From Paracoccaceae bacterium (GTDB taxonomy: Bacteria; Pseudomonadota; Alphaproteobacteria; Rhizobiales; Stappiaceae), in NCBI GenBank assembly GCA_002709505.1, contig PARB01000086.1:37427-101426 (forward strand): 64,000 bases of DNA, written 5' to 3'. Shown one piece after another: positions 8,746 through 17,315 of the stretch (positions are counted from its first letter, which is position 1; the number at the start of each line of letters is the position of its first letter). The notes beneath the pieces were generated by a model, which was not told the DNA's origin, did no database searches, and was given only the letters and a program-made list of their open reading frames with translations. The position numbers and the translations under genes are program-made.

Positions 8746-8942
8746 TTTTCCACATCCTGCGCGGGGCTGCAACGCTGGGCAGCGGTTTTGTGGTTTGCAC
8801 CCGATTTTTGATATATGATTTTCACAATCGATAGCTGTGCAAGACGCGGCTGCAACAGCCTGTCCCCGCCCTACCGCAACCGGCGGCCTGCGTGCTTCGG
8901 CAAGCATCGCGGGATTTCAGGCATCATCGCAAGGTTCGAATC

Positions 8943-9683
8943 GTGACGGGTTTTCTGGCAACGCATGGAACGAGCGGACTGGTTCTCAGTCTGGACCACG
9001 AGGTGGCGAACGAGCGCATCGTCTCCGAGATCAAGCGCGGCCGCTACGAAGCGAGCGAACTTGCCATCGCGTCGCGTTTCGTGCGCCCCGGCGACCGTGT
9101 ACTGGAGCTGGGGGCCGGCGTCGGCTTCATCTCCGCCGGCGTGATGCGCAACGTGGGCCCCGCCTATTACGCGGCGGTGGAGGCCGATGCGAGGCTCATC
9201 CCGCATATTCGCGAAACCCATGCGCGCAACGGCGTGAGCGGGGTCGAGATCATCAACGCGGCCTTCACCAGCGATCCGGAGGTGCTGGATAGGGGGACGG
9301 TGGCCTTTACCCTGCACCGGGAGTTCTGGCGCTCCGGGATCGGACAGGATCAGCCGGGCAGTGCGGAAACGGTCAGCGTTCCTGCCCGGGACGTGTCCCG
9401 GTTCCTGGCGGAAAAGGCGATCACCGTGCTGATCGCGGATATCGAAGGCGCCGAGCTGGAGCTGCTGCGCCACATCGACACCGCGCGGCTGGAAAAGATC
9501 GTGCTGGAACTGCATCCCCAGCGGATCGGCAAGGCGGGGGTGCTGGAAATCTTCCAGATCCTCTGTGCCCGGGGGTTTGCCTATAATACGGCCTTGTCCG
9601 AGGGATCCGTGGTGTGTTTCGAGGCGGTCCGGCAACAGGCGGCCGAAGCCGGCGGCGTGAGCGTTTCCTCAGCACGGGCCTGA
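8943..9683 (+). CDS. FkbM-family methyltransferase
   Basis: This is a SAM-dependent methyltransferase of about 246 residues. The SAM-binding motif VLELGAGVGF begins near residue 53, and the FkbM-type motif DIEGAEL lies near residue 166, followed by KIVLELHP. Members O-methylate sugars, polyketides or other acceptors; the target cannot be read from the sequence. The gene stands alone on its strand. The start is uncertain: the GTG at 8943 has AAGG upstream, while an in-frame GTG at 8892 lacks a clear ribosome site. Confidence 0.85.
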   Translation: MTGFLATHGTSGLVLSLDHEVANERIVSEIKRGRYEASELAIASRFVRPGDRVLELGAGVGFISAGVMRNVGPAYYAAVEADARLIPHIRETHARNGVSGVEIINAAFTSDPEVLDRGTVAFTLHREFWRSGIGQDQPGSAETVSVPARDVSRFLAEKAITVLIADIEGAELELLRHIDTARLEKIVLELHPQRIGKAGVLEIFQILCARGFAYNTALSEGSVVCFEAVRQQAAEAGGVSVSSARA

Positions 9684-9962
9684 CAGGTCAAGACCTACGG
9701 AACCGGTACCTGCATCGTCGTAATTTTTACAATGCAAATCGATCCCAATTCGGAAAGTGAATGAATAAAAATTTTGATTAATCCGAATAAATTACAGTTC
9801 TTATTCTCCGTTCTTGAATGTATTAACCATGTTTTTTCGAAAATTTGCATTTGCTTGTTAAAGGCTCGTTATAGCTGTTAGCTTAATTCTCGTGCTATGG
9901 TGCAATATCTGCTCCGAAACACCTTTGTCGGGTGCTCGTGGCAGTGGCTAGAGCGAGATGTC
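9684..9962 (+). promoter_or_regulatory. AT-rich intergenic region before the SUOX-like/GGDEF-EAL pair
   Basis: These 279 bases are clearly AT-richer than the surroundings and hold no convincing gene. They contain TTAACCAT at 9823-9830 and a TTAA-N7-TTAT arrangement at 9858-9872, which resemble CtrA half sites and a 7-of-8 CtrA box. They are probably the promoter region of the next two genes. Confidence 0.5.
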
Positions 9963-10448
9963 ATGAAAAGTCTTCGACTGCTTTGCGCCGGGTTCCTCCT
10001 GCTGGTGTCCGTGCTTGCGAGTTCGGTCCTGGCCGACGATGCGGTCGTTCTGACCATCGACGGTCGCATTGCCGGCGATACGGCTGTCGACTTCACGCTT
10101 GCCGACCTTCAGGCGCTTGGCGTGGAGCGCATCGAGACAACGACGCCGTGGCATGACGGCGCGATGGTCTTCGAGGGCGTTTCCCTATCGAGGCTGATGG
10201 AGCATGTCGGAGCGCAGGGGGACAAACTGACCGCCATCGCTCTCAACGACTTCTACACCGAAATCCCGCTTTCCGATGCCGAGGCCTATGGCGTCCTGCT
10301 CGCCTATCGCGCGAACGGGTCGATCCTGACGGTGCGCGACAAGGGGCCGCTTTTCGTCATTTACCCGTTCGACCGGTATCCCGACCTGAGGAACGAGCTG
10401 TATTATTCCCGTTCCATTTGGCAGTTGCGCCGGCTGACGGTCAAATAA
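9963..10448 (+). CDS. Periplasmic molybdopterin-binding-like (SUOX-fold) protein
   Basis: This small 161-residue protein has a Sec signal peptide (LLCAGFLLLVSVLASSVLA, mature start DDAVVLTIDG). The body matches the oxidoreductase molybdopterin-binding (sulfite-oxidase-like) fold: FTLADLQALG, FEGVSLSRLMEHVG, LNDFYTEIPLSD, GPLFVIYPFD. It has no cysteine in its mature part, so the usual Mo-ligating Cys is missing and it is more likely a binding or sensor domain than an oxidase. It is 7 bases from the GGDEF-EAL gene, which suggests a periplasmic partner of that membrane protein. Confidence 0.8.
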   Translation: MKSLRLLCAGFLLLVSVLASSVLADDAVVLTIDGRIAGDTAVDFTLADLQALGVERIETTTPWHDGAMVFEGVSLSRLMEHVGAQGDKLTAIALNDFYTEIPLSDAEAYGVLLAYRANGSILTVRDKGPLFVIYPFDRYPDLRNELYYSRSIWQLRRLTVK

Positions 10449-10455
10449 GGCCGCA

Positions 10456-12465
10456 ATGATGGATGGGTTTTCGCGTATCGGCGAAACGCTTGTCGGAAAG
10501 GTGAGGCTCCTTGCCATCATGGTGCTGGGCGGCCTCGTGCTTGTCATCATCGTGCAGGCGGAAGCGGTTCTGACCACCGGCGAGGCGGTCAACCGGTCGA
10601 TGCGCTATGACATCGCCATGAACGGGCTGAACGGCAAGCTCGATGCGGCGAATGCGCTGGAACGGGTATCTCGCTTCGCGGCAACCGGCGCCCCTGAAGA
10701 TGCCCAGGCCGCCCGTCTGTTCCACAATATCCTGCTGAGCCGCATCGACACCTGGTCCGCCGGGGCCTTCGGAAACTTTGTCGCCAGTTCTCCGGAGCGC
10801 GTCGCGCTGCTTGAGCGGGTCCGGGCGCAAGTCACGAGTCTGTCGCCGCTCTATGCCCAGATCGAGGATCCGGGCGTGTTGGACGAGATCCGCGGAACCT
10901 TGGCGGAGGCCGTCAGCGGACTGACTCAAATTGGCGGTCAGGCGATGATGTCGAACCTGACGGAGGCGGCGGAAATCCGCGAGACGCTGCGCGAGCGGCA
11001 GCGATTCCAGAATGCGCTGGTCATGGCGCTGATCGTGTTCGGCGCGGTCCTTCTTGCGATGATGTCGTTTCAGGCCAGAGGCCTGCGTCTGGCGCGCGAA
11101 TCTGCGGAGCGCAGTGCCCGGAAGTTCGAACAGGTCGCGCAGCGCGATCCGCTGACGCAGCTTGCCAACCGGCTCGCCTTCGACGCCGCGCTCGACAAGG
11201 CGATCGTCGAGGGCGATGCGGGCGCGGGGCAACTGGCGGTCTTTGCCATTGACCTCGACGGCTTCAAGGCGGTCAACGACATGCTCGGCCATGCCGCGGG
11301 AGACAGTCTCCTGGTGTCGGTGGCACGGCGGCTGGAGGAAATCGTCGGCGGCTGGGGCGGCGACGGCCTCGTGTCTCGGCTTGGCGGCGACGAGTTCACG
11401 GTGCTGACGCGGGTGCCGAACGGCGCGCCGCAGGCCAAGGCCCGGGCCCAGGAAATGATCGACGGTCTGCATGCCGCCCATGGCCTCGATCACGGAAACA
11501 TCGTCGTCAACGTCACCATCGGCTTCGCCCTGGTCGATGCGCAGACCGTCGATGCCGACGCGGTGGTGCAGAACGCGGATCTTGCCCTGAGCCATGCCAA
11601 GGCCGCCGGAAAGGGGCGCTCCCAGGTCTATGACGCGTCGATGCGCGAGGATGCGACGCGGCGACAGCTGATCGAGGCCGGATTCTCCTGTGCATTGTCG
11701 CGCGGCGAGATCGTGACGCACTACCAGCCGCAGGTGGAGATGGCGACCGGGCGCATCGTCGGCTTCGAGGCGCTGGCGCGCTGGCGCCATGCCGAGCTTG
11801 GCTGGATCCCGCCAAGCGAGTTTATCCGGATCGCGGAAGCCTCGGGCCGGATCGCCGAGATCGGCGAACACATCCTGCGCTCCGCCTGTCGCGATGCCAG
11901 CCTGCTGCCGCAGGACGTGCCGGTATCCGTCAACCTGTCCGTGGCGCAATTGGCCCGCGCCGACCTGCCGGGCCGGGTTGCCTCCATCCTGGAGGAGACG
12001 GGGCTGCCGCCGGAGCGCCTCAAGCTTGAAGTGACCGAAAGCATGGTGATGAGCGATTCCAGGCGGGCGCTGGCGACCTTGCGGCGTCTCAAGGCGCTCG
12101 GCGTGTGGATCGCGCTCGACGATTTCGGCACCGGGTATTCCGCCTTGTCCTATCTGCGGGATTTCTCGTGGGACGAGCTGAAGGTCGACCGCAGCTTCGT
12201 GCAGACCCTGGAAAGCGATGCGCAAAGCCTGCTGATCATCCGCTCCATTGTCGAGCTGGCGCAACGCCTCGACATCAGCGTCACGGTGGAGGGAGTGGAA
12301 ACGCCGAGCCAGTGCGCGCTGCTGCGCCGTGCCGGGTGCCGTGTCGCCCAGGGGTTCTATTACGGCCATGCGGTGCCGGCCGGTGAACTTGCCGGTCAAT
12401 TGCTGCGAAGTTTCGCCCGGGTGCCGTTGCTGGAAAAGCCGGACCTGCTTGGAAAAGGCGCCTGA
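10456..12465 (+). CDS. Membrane GGDEF-EAL cyclic-di-GMP protein
   Basis: The 669-residue protein has two membrane segments (about residues 17-35 and 183-200) enclosing a helical periplasmic domain, then GGDEF and EAL domains. The cyclase motif RLGGDEF is intact (GGDEF at 310-314). The phosphodiesterase domain keeps EAL at 438-440, the NLS, EVTES, DDFGTGYS, KVD and EGVET residues, so both activities are possible. I see no RxxD inhibitory site just upstream of GGDEF. With the preceding periplasmic protein it likely forms a two-part c-di-GMP sensor; the signal is unknown. Confidence 0.93.
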   Translation: MMDGFSRIGETLVGKVRLLAIMVLGGLVLVIIVQAEAVLTTGEAVNRSMRYDIAMNGLNGKLDAANALERVSRFAATGAPEDAQAARLFHNILLSRIDTWSAGAFGNFVASSPERVALLERVRAQVTSLSPLYAQIEDPGVLDEIRGTLAEAVSGLTQIGGQAMMSNLTEAAEIRETLRERQRFQNALVMALIVFGAVLLAMMSFQARGLRLARESAERSARKFEQVAQRDPLTQLANRLAFDAALDKAIVEGDAGAGQLAVFAIDLDGFKAVNDMLGHAAGDSLLVSVARRLEEIVGGWGGDGLVSRLGGDEFTVLTRVPNGAPQAKARAQEMIDGLHAAHGLDHGNIVVNVTIGFALVDAQTVDADAVVQNADLALSHAKAAGKGRSQVYDASMREDATRRQLIEAGFSCALSRGEIVTHYQPQVEMATGRIVGFEALARWRHAELGWIPPSEFIRIAEASGRIAEIGEHILRSACRDASLLPQDVPVSVNLSVAQLARADLPGRVASILEETGLPPERLKLEVTESMVMSDSRRALATLRRLKALGVWIALDDFGTGYSALSYLRDFSWDELKVDRSFVQTLESDAQSLLIIRSIVELAQRLDISVTVEGVETPSQCALLRRAGCRVAQGFYYGHAVPAGELAGQLLRSFARVPLLEKPDLLGKGA

Positions 12466-12656
12466 GGCAGGGGGCGGACGCGCGCCGGGCCATGCTCCGG
12501 TGCGGTTTGCTGTTGCCGGCGGAAGCTGATAACCAAAACCTCGTTGCCGCATCCTGCGGCCAGCCGCCTTCGCGCCGGTTCATGACATTTGCCAAAAGAG
12601 GCGCCGGAGGCCAAAGCCGCCGCCGGGCGCATCGCGTTTCACGGGAGCCTTCTCGC

Positions 12657-13484
12657 ATGTCCGATCCATGCATCATCTGCGTCGCCATCACCGGTTCGGT
12701 GCCGAAAAAATCGGACAATCCCGCGGTTCCGATCACCGTCAGCGAGCAGATCGAAAGCACGCAGGAAGCGTTTGAGGCCGGGGCCACCATCGCCCATTGC
12801 CATGTGCGCGAGGACGACGGCACGCCGACCTCCGACCCGGATCGCTTTGCCCGGCTGATGGAGGGGATCAAGACCCATTGTCCGGGCATGATCGTGCAGC
12901 TGTCGACCGGCGGCCGCTCGGGCGCCGGCAAGACACGTGGCGGCATGCTGCCGCTCGCGCCGGAAATGGCGTCGCTCTCGGTCGGATCGAACAATTTCCC
13001 GACGCGCGTCTACGAAAACCCGCCCGAGCTGGTCGACTGGCTGGCCGGCGAAATGCGCACCTACAACATCAAGCCCGAGATCGAGGCCTTCGACCTGTCG
13101 CATATCTTCCAGGCGGCGGCGATGGTCGCCGACGGGCGCCTCGTCGCGCCGCTGCATGTGCAGTTCGTCATGGGCGTGAAGAACGCCATGCCGGTCGACC
13201 GCCGCGTGTTCGACTTCTACGTCGAGACCACCCGCCGGCTGATGCCGGAGGCGACCTGGACGGCGGCGGGCATCGGCCGGCACCAGCTGGAGGTCAGCCG
13301 CTGGGCGATGGAAGCCGGCGGACATTGCCGCACCGGCCTGGAGGACAACATCCGGCTGGACCGCGACACGCTCGCCCCTTCCAACGCAGCCTTGGTGAAA
13401 CGCACCGCAGATCTGTGCGCCGACTACGGCCGGCATCCGGCAAGCGTCGCGGAGGCGCGCGCGATCCTCGGCCTGGAGGCCTAG
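12657..13484 (+). CDS. BKACE-family beta-keto acid cleavage enzyme
   Basis: This 275-residue protein belongs to the DUF849/BKACE family. These Zn-dependent enzymes condense a beta-keto acid with acetyl-CoA and cleave it; Kce of lysine fermentation is the best-known member. The metal-binding HCHVRE is near residues 47-52, followed by TGGRSGAGKTRGGML, VGSNNFPTRVYEN and HLQ-type C-terminal residues (GRHQLEVSRWAMEAGGH). The substrate is not predictable. The ATG at 12657 follows GGGAGCC; the upstream in-frame extension is not conserved-looking. No pathway neighbours are present. Confidence 0.88.
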   Translation: MSDPCIICVAITGSVPKKSDNPAVPITVSEQIESTQEAFEAGATIAHCHVREDDGTPTSDPDRFARLMEGIKTHCPGMIVQLSTGGRSGAGKTRGGMLPLAPEMASLSVGSNNFPTRVYENPPELVDWLAGEMRTYNIKPEIEAFDLSHIFQAAAMVADGRLVAPLHVQFVMGVKNAMPVDRRVFDFYVETTRRLMPEATWTAAGIGRHQLEVSRWAMEAGGHCRTGLEDNIRLDRDTLAPSNAALVKRTADLCADYGRHPASVAEARAILGLEA

Positions 13485-13507
13485 GCCAGGGCGATCGACA
13501 GGTGCCG

Positions 13508-13534
13508 CGCGCCCGGGGCAATCCTTCGGGCGCG
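13508..13534 (+). terminator. Possible hairpin after BKACE gene
   Basis: CGCGCCCG (13508-13515) pairs with CGGGCGCG (13527-13534) around an 11-base loop, 24 bases after the preceding stop and directly before the bchE control sites. There is no T tract. Confidence 0.4.
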
Positions 13535-13552
13535 TGTCACGTCAAATTGACA
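13535..13552. promoter_or_regulatory. PpsR/CrtJ-like operator upstream of bchE
   Basis: TGT at 13535-13537 and ACA at 13550-13552 are separated by exactly 12 bases, which is the TGT-N12-ACA consensus of the photosynthesis repressor PpsR/CrtJ. A second near-match, TGT-N12-ACG, begins at 13555. Photosynthesis genes such as bchE are known PpsR/CrtJ targets. Position before bchE supports the call; binding itself is inferred. Confidence 0.65.
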
Positions 13553-13560
13553 TGTGTCAA
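13547..13560. promoter_or_regulatory. FNR-like palindrome upstream of bchE
   Basis: TTGACATGTGTCAA is a perfect 14-base palindrome of the TTGAC-N4-GTCAA form, close to the FNR/FnrL consensus TTGAT-N4-ATCAA. It overlaps the PpsR-like site by six bases and is centred about 59 bases before the bchE start. FnrL activation of the oxygen-independent cyclase gene fits known regulation in purple bacteria. Confidence 0.6.
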
Positions 13561-13612
13561 TTTCGAGTGACGGTGCCGGGTGTAGCCTTTCCCTTTCACG
13601 GGAGGGTTTGCC

Positions 13613-15217
13613 ATGCGCATCGTGCTTGTTCATCCGAACTATCATTCCGGCGGCGCCGAGATTGCCGGCAGCTGGCCGCCGGCGTGGGTTGCCTATCTCG
13701 CCGGCAGTCTTCGGCGCGCGGGCTTTGACGATATCCACTTCATCGACGCGATGACGCATCACATCGACGACGAGGCCCTGGCGGCGCGCCTTGGCGCGCT
13801 CCAGCCGGACCTCGTCGGGGTGACCGCGATCACACCATCCATCTATACGGCCGAGCGGGTGCTCGAGGTGGCGCGCGACGCCTGTCCGGACGCGGTGCGG
13901 GTGCTTGGCGGCGTCCATGCCACCTTCATGTACAAGCAGGTGCTGAGCGAGGCGCCGCAGGTCGATGTGATCGTGCGCGGGGAGGGCGAGGAGATCTTCG
14001 CCAATCTGGTGACCGCCATCGCCGCCGGGTCCTGGCGCGATGCGGTAGGCGGGATCAAGGGGCTGGCCTTCAGGCGCGGCGACGAGATCATCGCAACGCC
14101 CGCCGCGCCGACGGTGAAGGACCTGGACGGCATCGACCCCGACTGGTCGCTGCTGGAGTGGGAGAACTACATCTATGTGCCGTTGGGCGTCCGCGTCGCG
14201 ATCCCCAACATGGCGCGCGGCTGTCCCTTCACCTGTTCGTTCTGCTCGCAGTGGAAGTTCTGGCGCGACTACCGGGTGCGCGACCCGAAGAAGGTCGTCA
14301 ACGAGATCGAACGGCTGGTGGAGGATCACCAGGTCGGCTTCTTCATCCTCGCCGACGAGGAACCCACCATCAACCGCAAGAAGTTCATCGCCTTTTGCGA
14401 GGAGCTGATCGCGCGCGGCCTGCCCGACAAGGTGAAATGGGGCATCAACACCCGTGTCACCGACATCCTGCGCGACGAGGCGCTGCTGCCGCTCTACCGC
14501 AAGGCGGGGCTGGTGCATGTCTCGCTCGGCACGGAGGCGGCGGCGCAGCTGAAACTCGACCGGTTCAACAAGGAAACCAAGGTCGCCGACAACCGCCGCG
14601 CCATCGAGCTGTTGCGCAACGCGGACATCTTCGTCGAGGCGCAGTTCATCGTCGGGCTGGACAATGAGACCCCGGAGACGCTCGAAGAGAGCTACAAGAT
14701 GGCGCGGGACTGGAACCCGGACCTCGCCAACTGGGCGATGTACACCCCCTGGCCGTTCTCGCCGCTCTACCAGGATCTCGGCGACAAGGTCGAGGTCTTC
14801 GACTTCTCCAAGTATAATTTCGTCACGCCGATCATGAAGCCGGAGGCGATGGACCGCGCGGAACTGCTCGACCGGGTGATGAACAACTACCGGCGCTTCT
14901 ACATGAAGAAGGCGCTGCTGGACTATCCCTGGCGCGGCAGCGGCTTCCGCCGGCGCTACCTGCTCGGATGCCTGAAGGCGTTTCTCAAGGCCGGGTTCCA
15001 GCGCACGTTCTACGACCTCGGCAAGGTTGGCTACTGGGGGCCGCAGTCGAAGAAGAAGGTCGACTTCCATTTCGACGGCACGCGCACAATCGCCCCGGCC
15101 CAGCTGGAAGACTGGGAGGCGGCGGCGGAGCGGGCGCAGAAGGCGAAGGCGGTGCGAAGCCAGGCGGCGGCGCAAAAGGCCTGTGGCGGCGGCGAGGAGC
15201 AGATGGCCGATGCGTGA
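13613..15217 (+). CDS. bchE: Oxygen-independent Mg-protoporphyrin IX monomethyl ester cyclase BchE
   Basis: BchE is a B12-binding radical SAM enzyme that forms the isocyclic ring of bacteriochlorophyll without oxygen. The start [19 protein letters not shown] and the segments [25 protein letters not shown] and VRGEGEE are typical of the N-terminal cobalamin-binding domain. The 4Fe-4S motif CPFTCSFC has Cys at 204, 208 and 211, followed by [18 protein letters not shown] and [10 protein letters not shown]. The 534-residue length fits. The C-terminus is Ala/Glu/Lys-rich and less conserved. It overlaps bchJ by 8 bases. Confidence 0.95.
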   Translation: MRIVLVHPNYHSGGAEIAGSWPPAWVAYLAGSLRRAGFDDIHFIDAMTHHIDDEALAARLGALQPDLVGVTAITPSIYTAERVLEVARDACPDAVRVLGGVHATFMYKQVLSEAPQVDVIVRGEGEEIFANLVTAIAAGSWRDAVGGIKGLAFRRGDEIIATPAAPTVKDLDGIDPDWSLLEWENYIYVPLGVRVAIPNMARGCPFTCSFCSQWKFWRDYRVRDPKKVVNEIERLVEDHQVGFFILADEEPTINRKKFIAFCEELIARGLPDKVKWGINTRVTDILRDEALLPLYRKAGLVHVSLGTEAAAQLKLDRFNKETKVADNRRAIELLRNADIFVEAQFIVGLDNETPETLEESYKMARDWNPDLANWAMYTPWPFSPLYQDLGDKVEVFDFSKYNFVTPIMKPEAMDRAELLDRVMNNYRRFYMKKALLDYPWRGSGFRRRYLLGCLKAFLKAGFQRTFYDLGKVGYWGPQSKKKVDFHFDGTRTIAPAQLEDWEAAAERAQKAKAVRSQAAAQKACGGGEEQMADA

Positions 15218-15833
15218 GGAGATCGCGCGCGACGGCGCGGCCGTGCGGCCTGCCGCGTCCGCGCCAACCGGTCAGGCCGGGGTGATAGGTCCCAACGCCG
15301 CCTTGCAGCTGGCAGCCGCCATGACGCAGATGGCAGGGGCGGAGGAGACCGGCCGGCTGTTTGCCGCAGCCGGACTGTCCGCCTGGCTTACGACGCCGCC
15401 GGGCGAGATGGTTCCGGTCCCGGAGGTTGAGCGCCTCTATGCGGTTCTCTATCGCGACTGGCCCGTAACGGCGTCCGCCTTTTGTACGCAGGCCGGGTGG
15501 CGAACGGCGGATTACGTGATTGCCAATCGCATTCCGGCGCTTGCGCGCGGCGCGCTGCGGGCGCTTCCAGCCGGTGCGGCCGCCCGTCTGCTTGCCCTTG
15601 CCGTTGCGCGCAATGCCTGGACCTTTGCAGGCGAGGGAACGCTGCGGGTGCTGCCGGGGCGACCGCTGAAATTCCTCTTGCAGGGGCATCCGCTGGCGCT
15701 CGCCGGCTGCCCCTGGCACCGGGCGGTGTTTCAGCGGCTGTTTCGGGCGTTCGTCAGCCCGCGGGCGGCGGTCGCCCATGTGCCGGCAACCGGCCCCGAG
15801 GGTCCGGGAGACCTCCTGATCGTCACCTGGTGA
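15210..15833 (+). CDS. bchJ: BchJ, V4R-type bacteriochlorophyll biosynthesis protein
   Basis: This 207-residue protein begins at the ATG at 15210 inside the end of bchE. It matches Bch[16 protein letters not shown] near the start, [16 protein letters not shown], the [12 protein letters not shown] segment, and [15 protein letters not shown] near the end with its Cys and His. BchJ was once called the vinyl reductase but is now thought to assist the pathway, perhaps by handling porphyrin substrates. The bchE-bchJ order is common. The next gene is convergent, 7 bases away. Confidence 0.88.
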   Translation: MREEIARDGAAVRPAASAPTGQAGVIGPNAALQLAAAMTQMAGAEETGRLFAAAGLSAWLTTPPGEMVPVPEVERLYAVLYRDWPVTASAFCTQAGWRTADYVIANRIPALARGALRALPAGAAARLLALAVARNAWTFAGEGTLRVLPGRPLKFLLQGHPLALAGCPWHRAVFQRLFRAFVSPRAAVAHVPATGPEGPGDLLIVTW

Positions 15834-15840
15834 GACACCC

Positions 15841-16734
15841 TTAAGCGACGGGCGCGGTCGGCATGCGTTCGGAGAACTTCGCGGCGAGGTCGACGGAGGC
15901 TGCCTCTTGCGGATGCAGCTCGTCGTTCCAGCGGCCATCGACGACATTGCGCAGGTTCACCACCTGCACATGGGCATGTTTGCCCGCAACCCCCTCGAGC
16001 ATGTCGTAGAAGGCATCGACAAGATGCCTGAGGATCGCGGCGATCAGCTCCTTGTCGGCGGTCAGGTCGTAGCCTTTCGCGGTGAAAGGGACGGCGAGCC
16101 ACGGCTGGCCGGCGCGCGGGGCCGGATAATCGTAGCCGTGGACGAGCATGGTGACGCCGGTGTCGGCGGCCCTGACGTCGCGGGCGATGAAGTCGTAGTT
16201 GCTCGCAAGGGTCGCCACGGCGGTGGCGAGCGCGTCCGGGTCGATGCAGTCGTGCGGATCCGGGCTGCTGCCGACGGCCTGCCGGTCGCGCAAAAGGGCG
16301 ACAAGCGCGCTGCCGCCGAGGACATCGTTGCCCCCGCCGGAAAAGATGAAATAGTCGAAGATCCCGGAATCCAGCGGTTGGCGGTAGTCGCGCGCGGCCA
16401 GCATGTCCGCCAGCGTGTCGCCGGGATAGCCGACGCTGCGGCTGTAATAGGAGACGTTTTCCTCGATCACGTCGAAGAAGGTCTTCTCGTGGCCGAAGAG
16501 CTTTGACCATGGCCAGAGGATGTTGATCCAGGAATCGCCGTCGGCGCACACGCGCACGAGGTTCGCCGCCGGGGCAATTTCACTGCTCTGGCGGGCGGCG
16601 CGCAGTCGCGCGCGCAACTCGTCAGTCTCGTCCCGCCCGTCGGGGCCGAAGATCCGATAGGCAAGGGCAACCTCCGGGTCCTTTTTCATCGATCGCCCCG
16701 GGAGCCCGAGCATGTCCAGAATTGCCTTCACCAT
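15841..16734 (-). CDS. SGNH/GDSL-type hydrolase
   Basis: This 297-residue protein has the three catalytic blocks of SGNH esterases: GDSW at residues 66-69 (nucleophile Ser68), GGGND at 133-137, and DELH at 271-274 with the catalytic Asp and His. The substrate is unknown (ester or O-acetyl group). There is no clear signal peptide. The ATG at 16734 has GGGAGG seven bases upstream; an in-frame ATG at 16749 contains that site and is less likely. Confidence 0.82.
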   Translation of the reverse strand: MVKAILDMLGLPGRSMKKDPEVALAYRIFGPDGRDETDELRARLRAARQSSEIAPAANLVRVCADGDSWINILWPWSKLFGHEKTFFDVIEENVSYYSRSVGYPGDTLADMLAARDYRQPLDSGIFDYFIFSGGGNDVLGGSALVALLRDRQAVGSSPDPHDCIDPDALATAVATLASNYDFIARDVRAADTGVTMLVHGYDYPAPRAGQPWLAVPFTAKGYDLTADKELIAAILRHLVDAFYDMLEGVAGKHAHVQVVNLRNVVDGRWNDELHPQEAASVDLAAKFSERMPTAPVA

Positions 16735-16836
16735 CGTGCCGCCTCCCATTCCGAGATGGACTTGATTTTGACTGTATCTGGAAAAAATTCAATCAAAGGG
16801 TGCAAGTACCGCGGCTGACCGGGTCAGGCCCGGGTG

Positions 16837-17110
16837 GCCTAGGCCGGTTCTGCGGGCACGACAATGCGGGTGCCGGCCTGCTGCAGCTGGCGGCGGAGTG
16901 CGTCGGGGGGCGGACTGTCGCAGACGACCGCCGCCACGTCGGTGACATGCCCGCCGCGCACATGCGCCGGCCGGCTGAACTTGCCGGCATCGGGCACGAG
17001 ATAGGCCTGACGGCAGTTCGCCAGGATCGCCTGGCGGGCCGTGACCTCCTCTTCGTGGACGTCGAGCAGCGTGCCGTCGGCATCGACGCCGGCAAGGCCG
17101 CAGGTCCCGA
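16837..17110. repeat. Left copy of a 274-bp direct repeat (DeoR 3' end)
   Basis: This block aligns without gaps to 18822-19095 at a constant offset of 1985 bases. The left boundary is sharp (16837/18822); similarity fades after about 17099 and ends near 17110. Both copies carry the last part of a DeoR-family gene on the minus strand and flank the chemoreceptor gene. Scattered differences show the duplication is not recent. Confidence 0.9.
16839..17110 (-). pseudogene. Truncated DeoR-family regulator (C-terminal fragment)
   Basis: The minus-strand reading frame matches the last 90 or so residues of the intact DeoR-family protein encoded at 18824-19606. Shared segments include VDADGTLLD, EEEVTARQAILANCRQAYLV and RRQLQQAGTRI. 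The helix-turn-helix and most of the sugar-binding domain are missing. A chance ATG at 17150 opens a 103-residue frame with an unrelated N-terminus. It is most likely a non-functional remnant produced when the chemoreceptor gene was placed between the two copies. Confidence 0.85.
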
Positions 17111-17266
17111 CCTCTCTTTTGGTCACAATAGATACGCGTTTGTTCCACACAAGAAATTGTGGATTCTGCCAAGTAAACGCATGGAGAGTATCTTGCTGTT
17201 TTCAGGGGCGTTTCCATTCCTATTCATGATTTGTGAAGGCCGGCGCGCGTAGCAGTGTGATCTTGC

Positions 17267-17286
17267 GGCGACCGGTGACGGTCGCC
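17267..17286 (+). other. Leader hairpin before the chemoreceptor gene
   Basis: GGCGACCG (17267-17274) pairs perfectly with CGGTCGCC (17279-17286) around a GTGA loop, about 30 bases before the ATG at 17316. It would lie in the 5' leader and could affect mRNA stability or mark the end of an upstream transcript. Confidence 0.4.
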
Positions 17287-17315
17287 GGCACTGCCCACCA
17301 CGAGGTACAGGCTAA

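Noticed and set aside
10441..12552. Long minus-strand open frame of 703 codons over the GGDEF-EAL gene
   Set aside because: The plus strand has intact catalytic motifs; the opposite frame is low-information and arises from high GC at third codon positions.
16839..17150. A functional 103-residue protein from the left DeoR copy
   Set aside because: It starts with an unrelated chance N-terminus and lacks the DNA-binding domain; a remnant is more likely.
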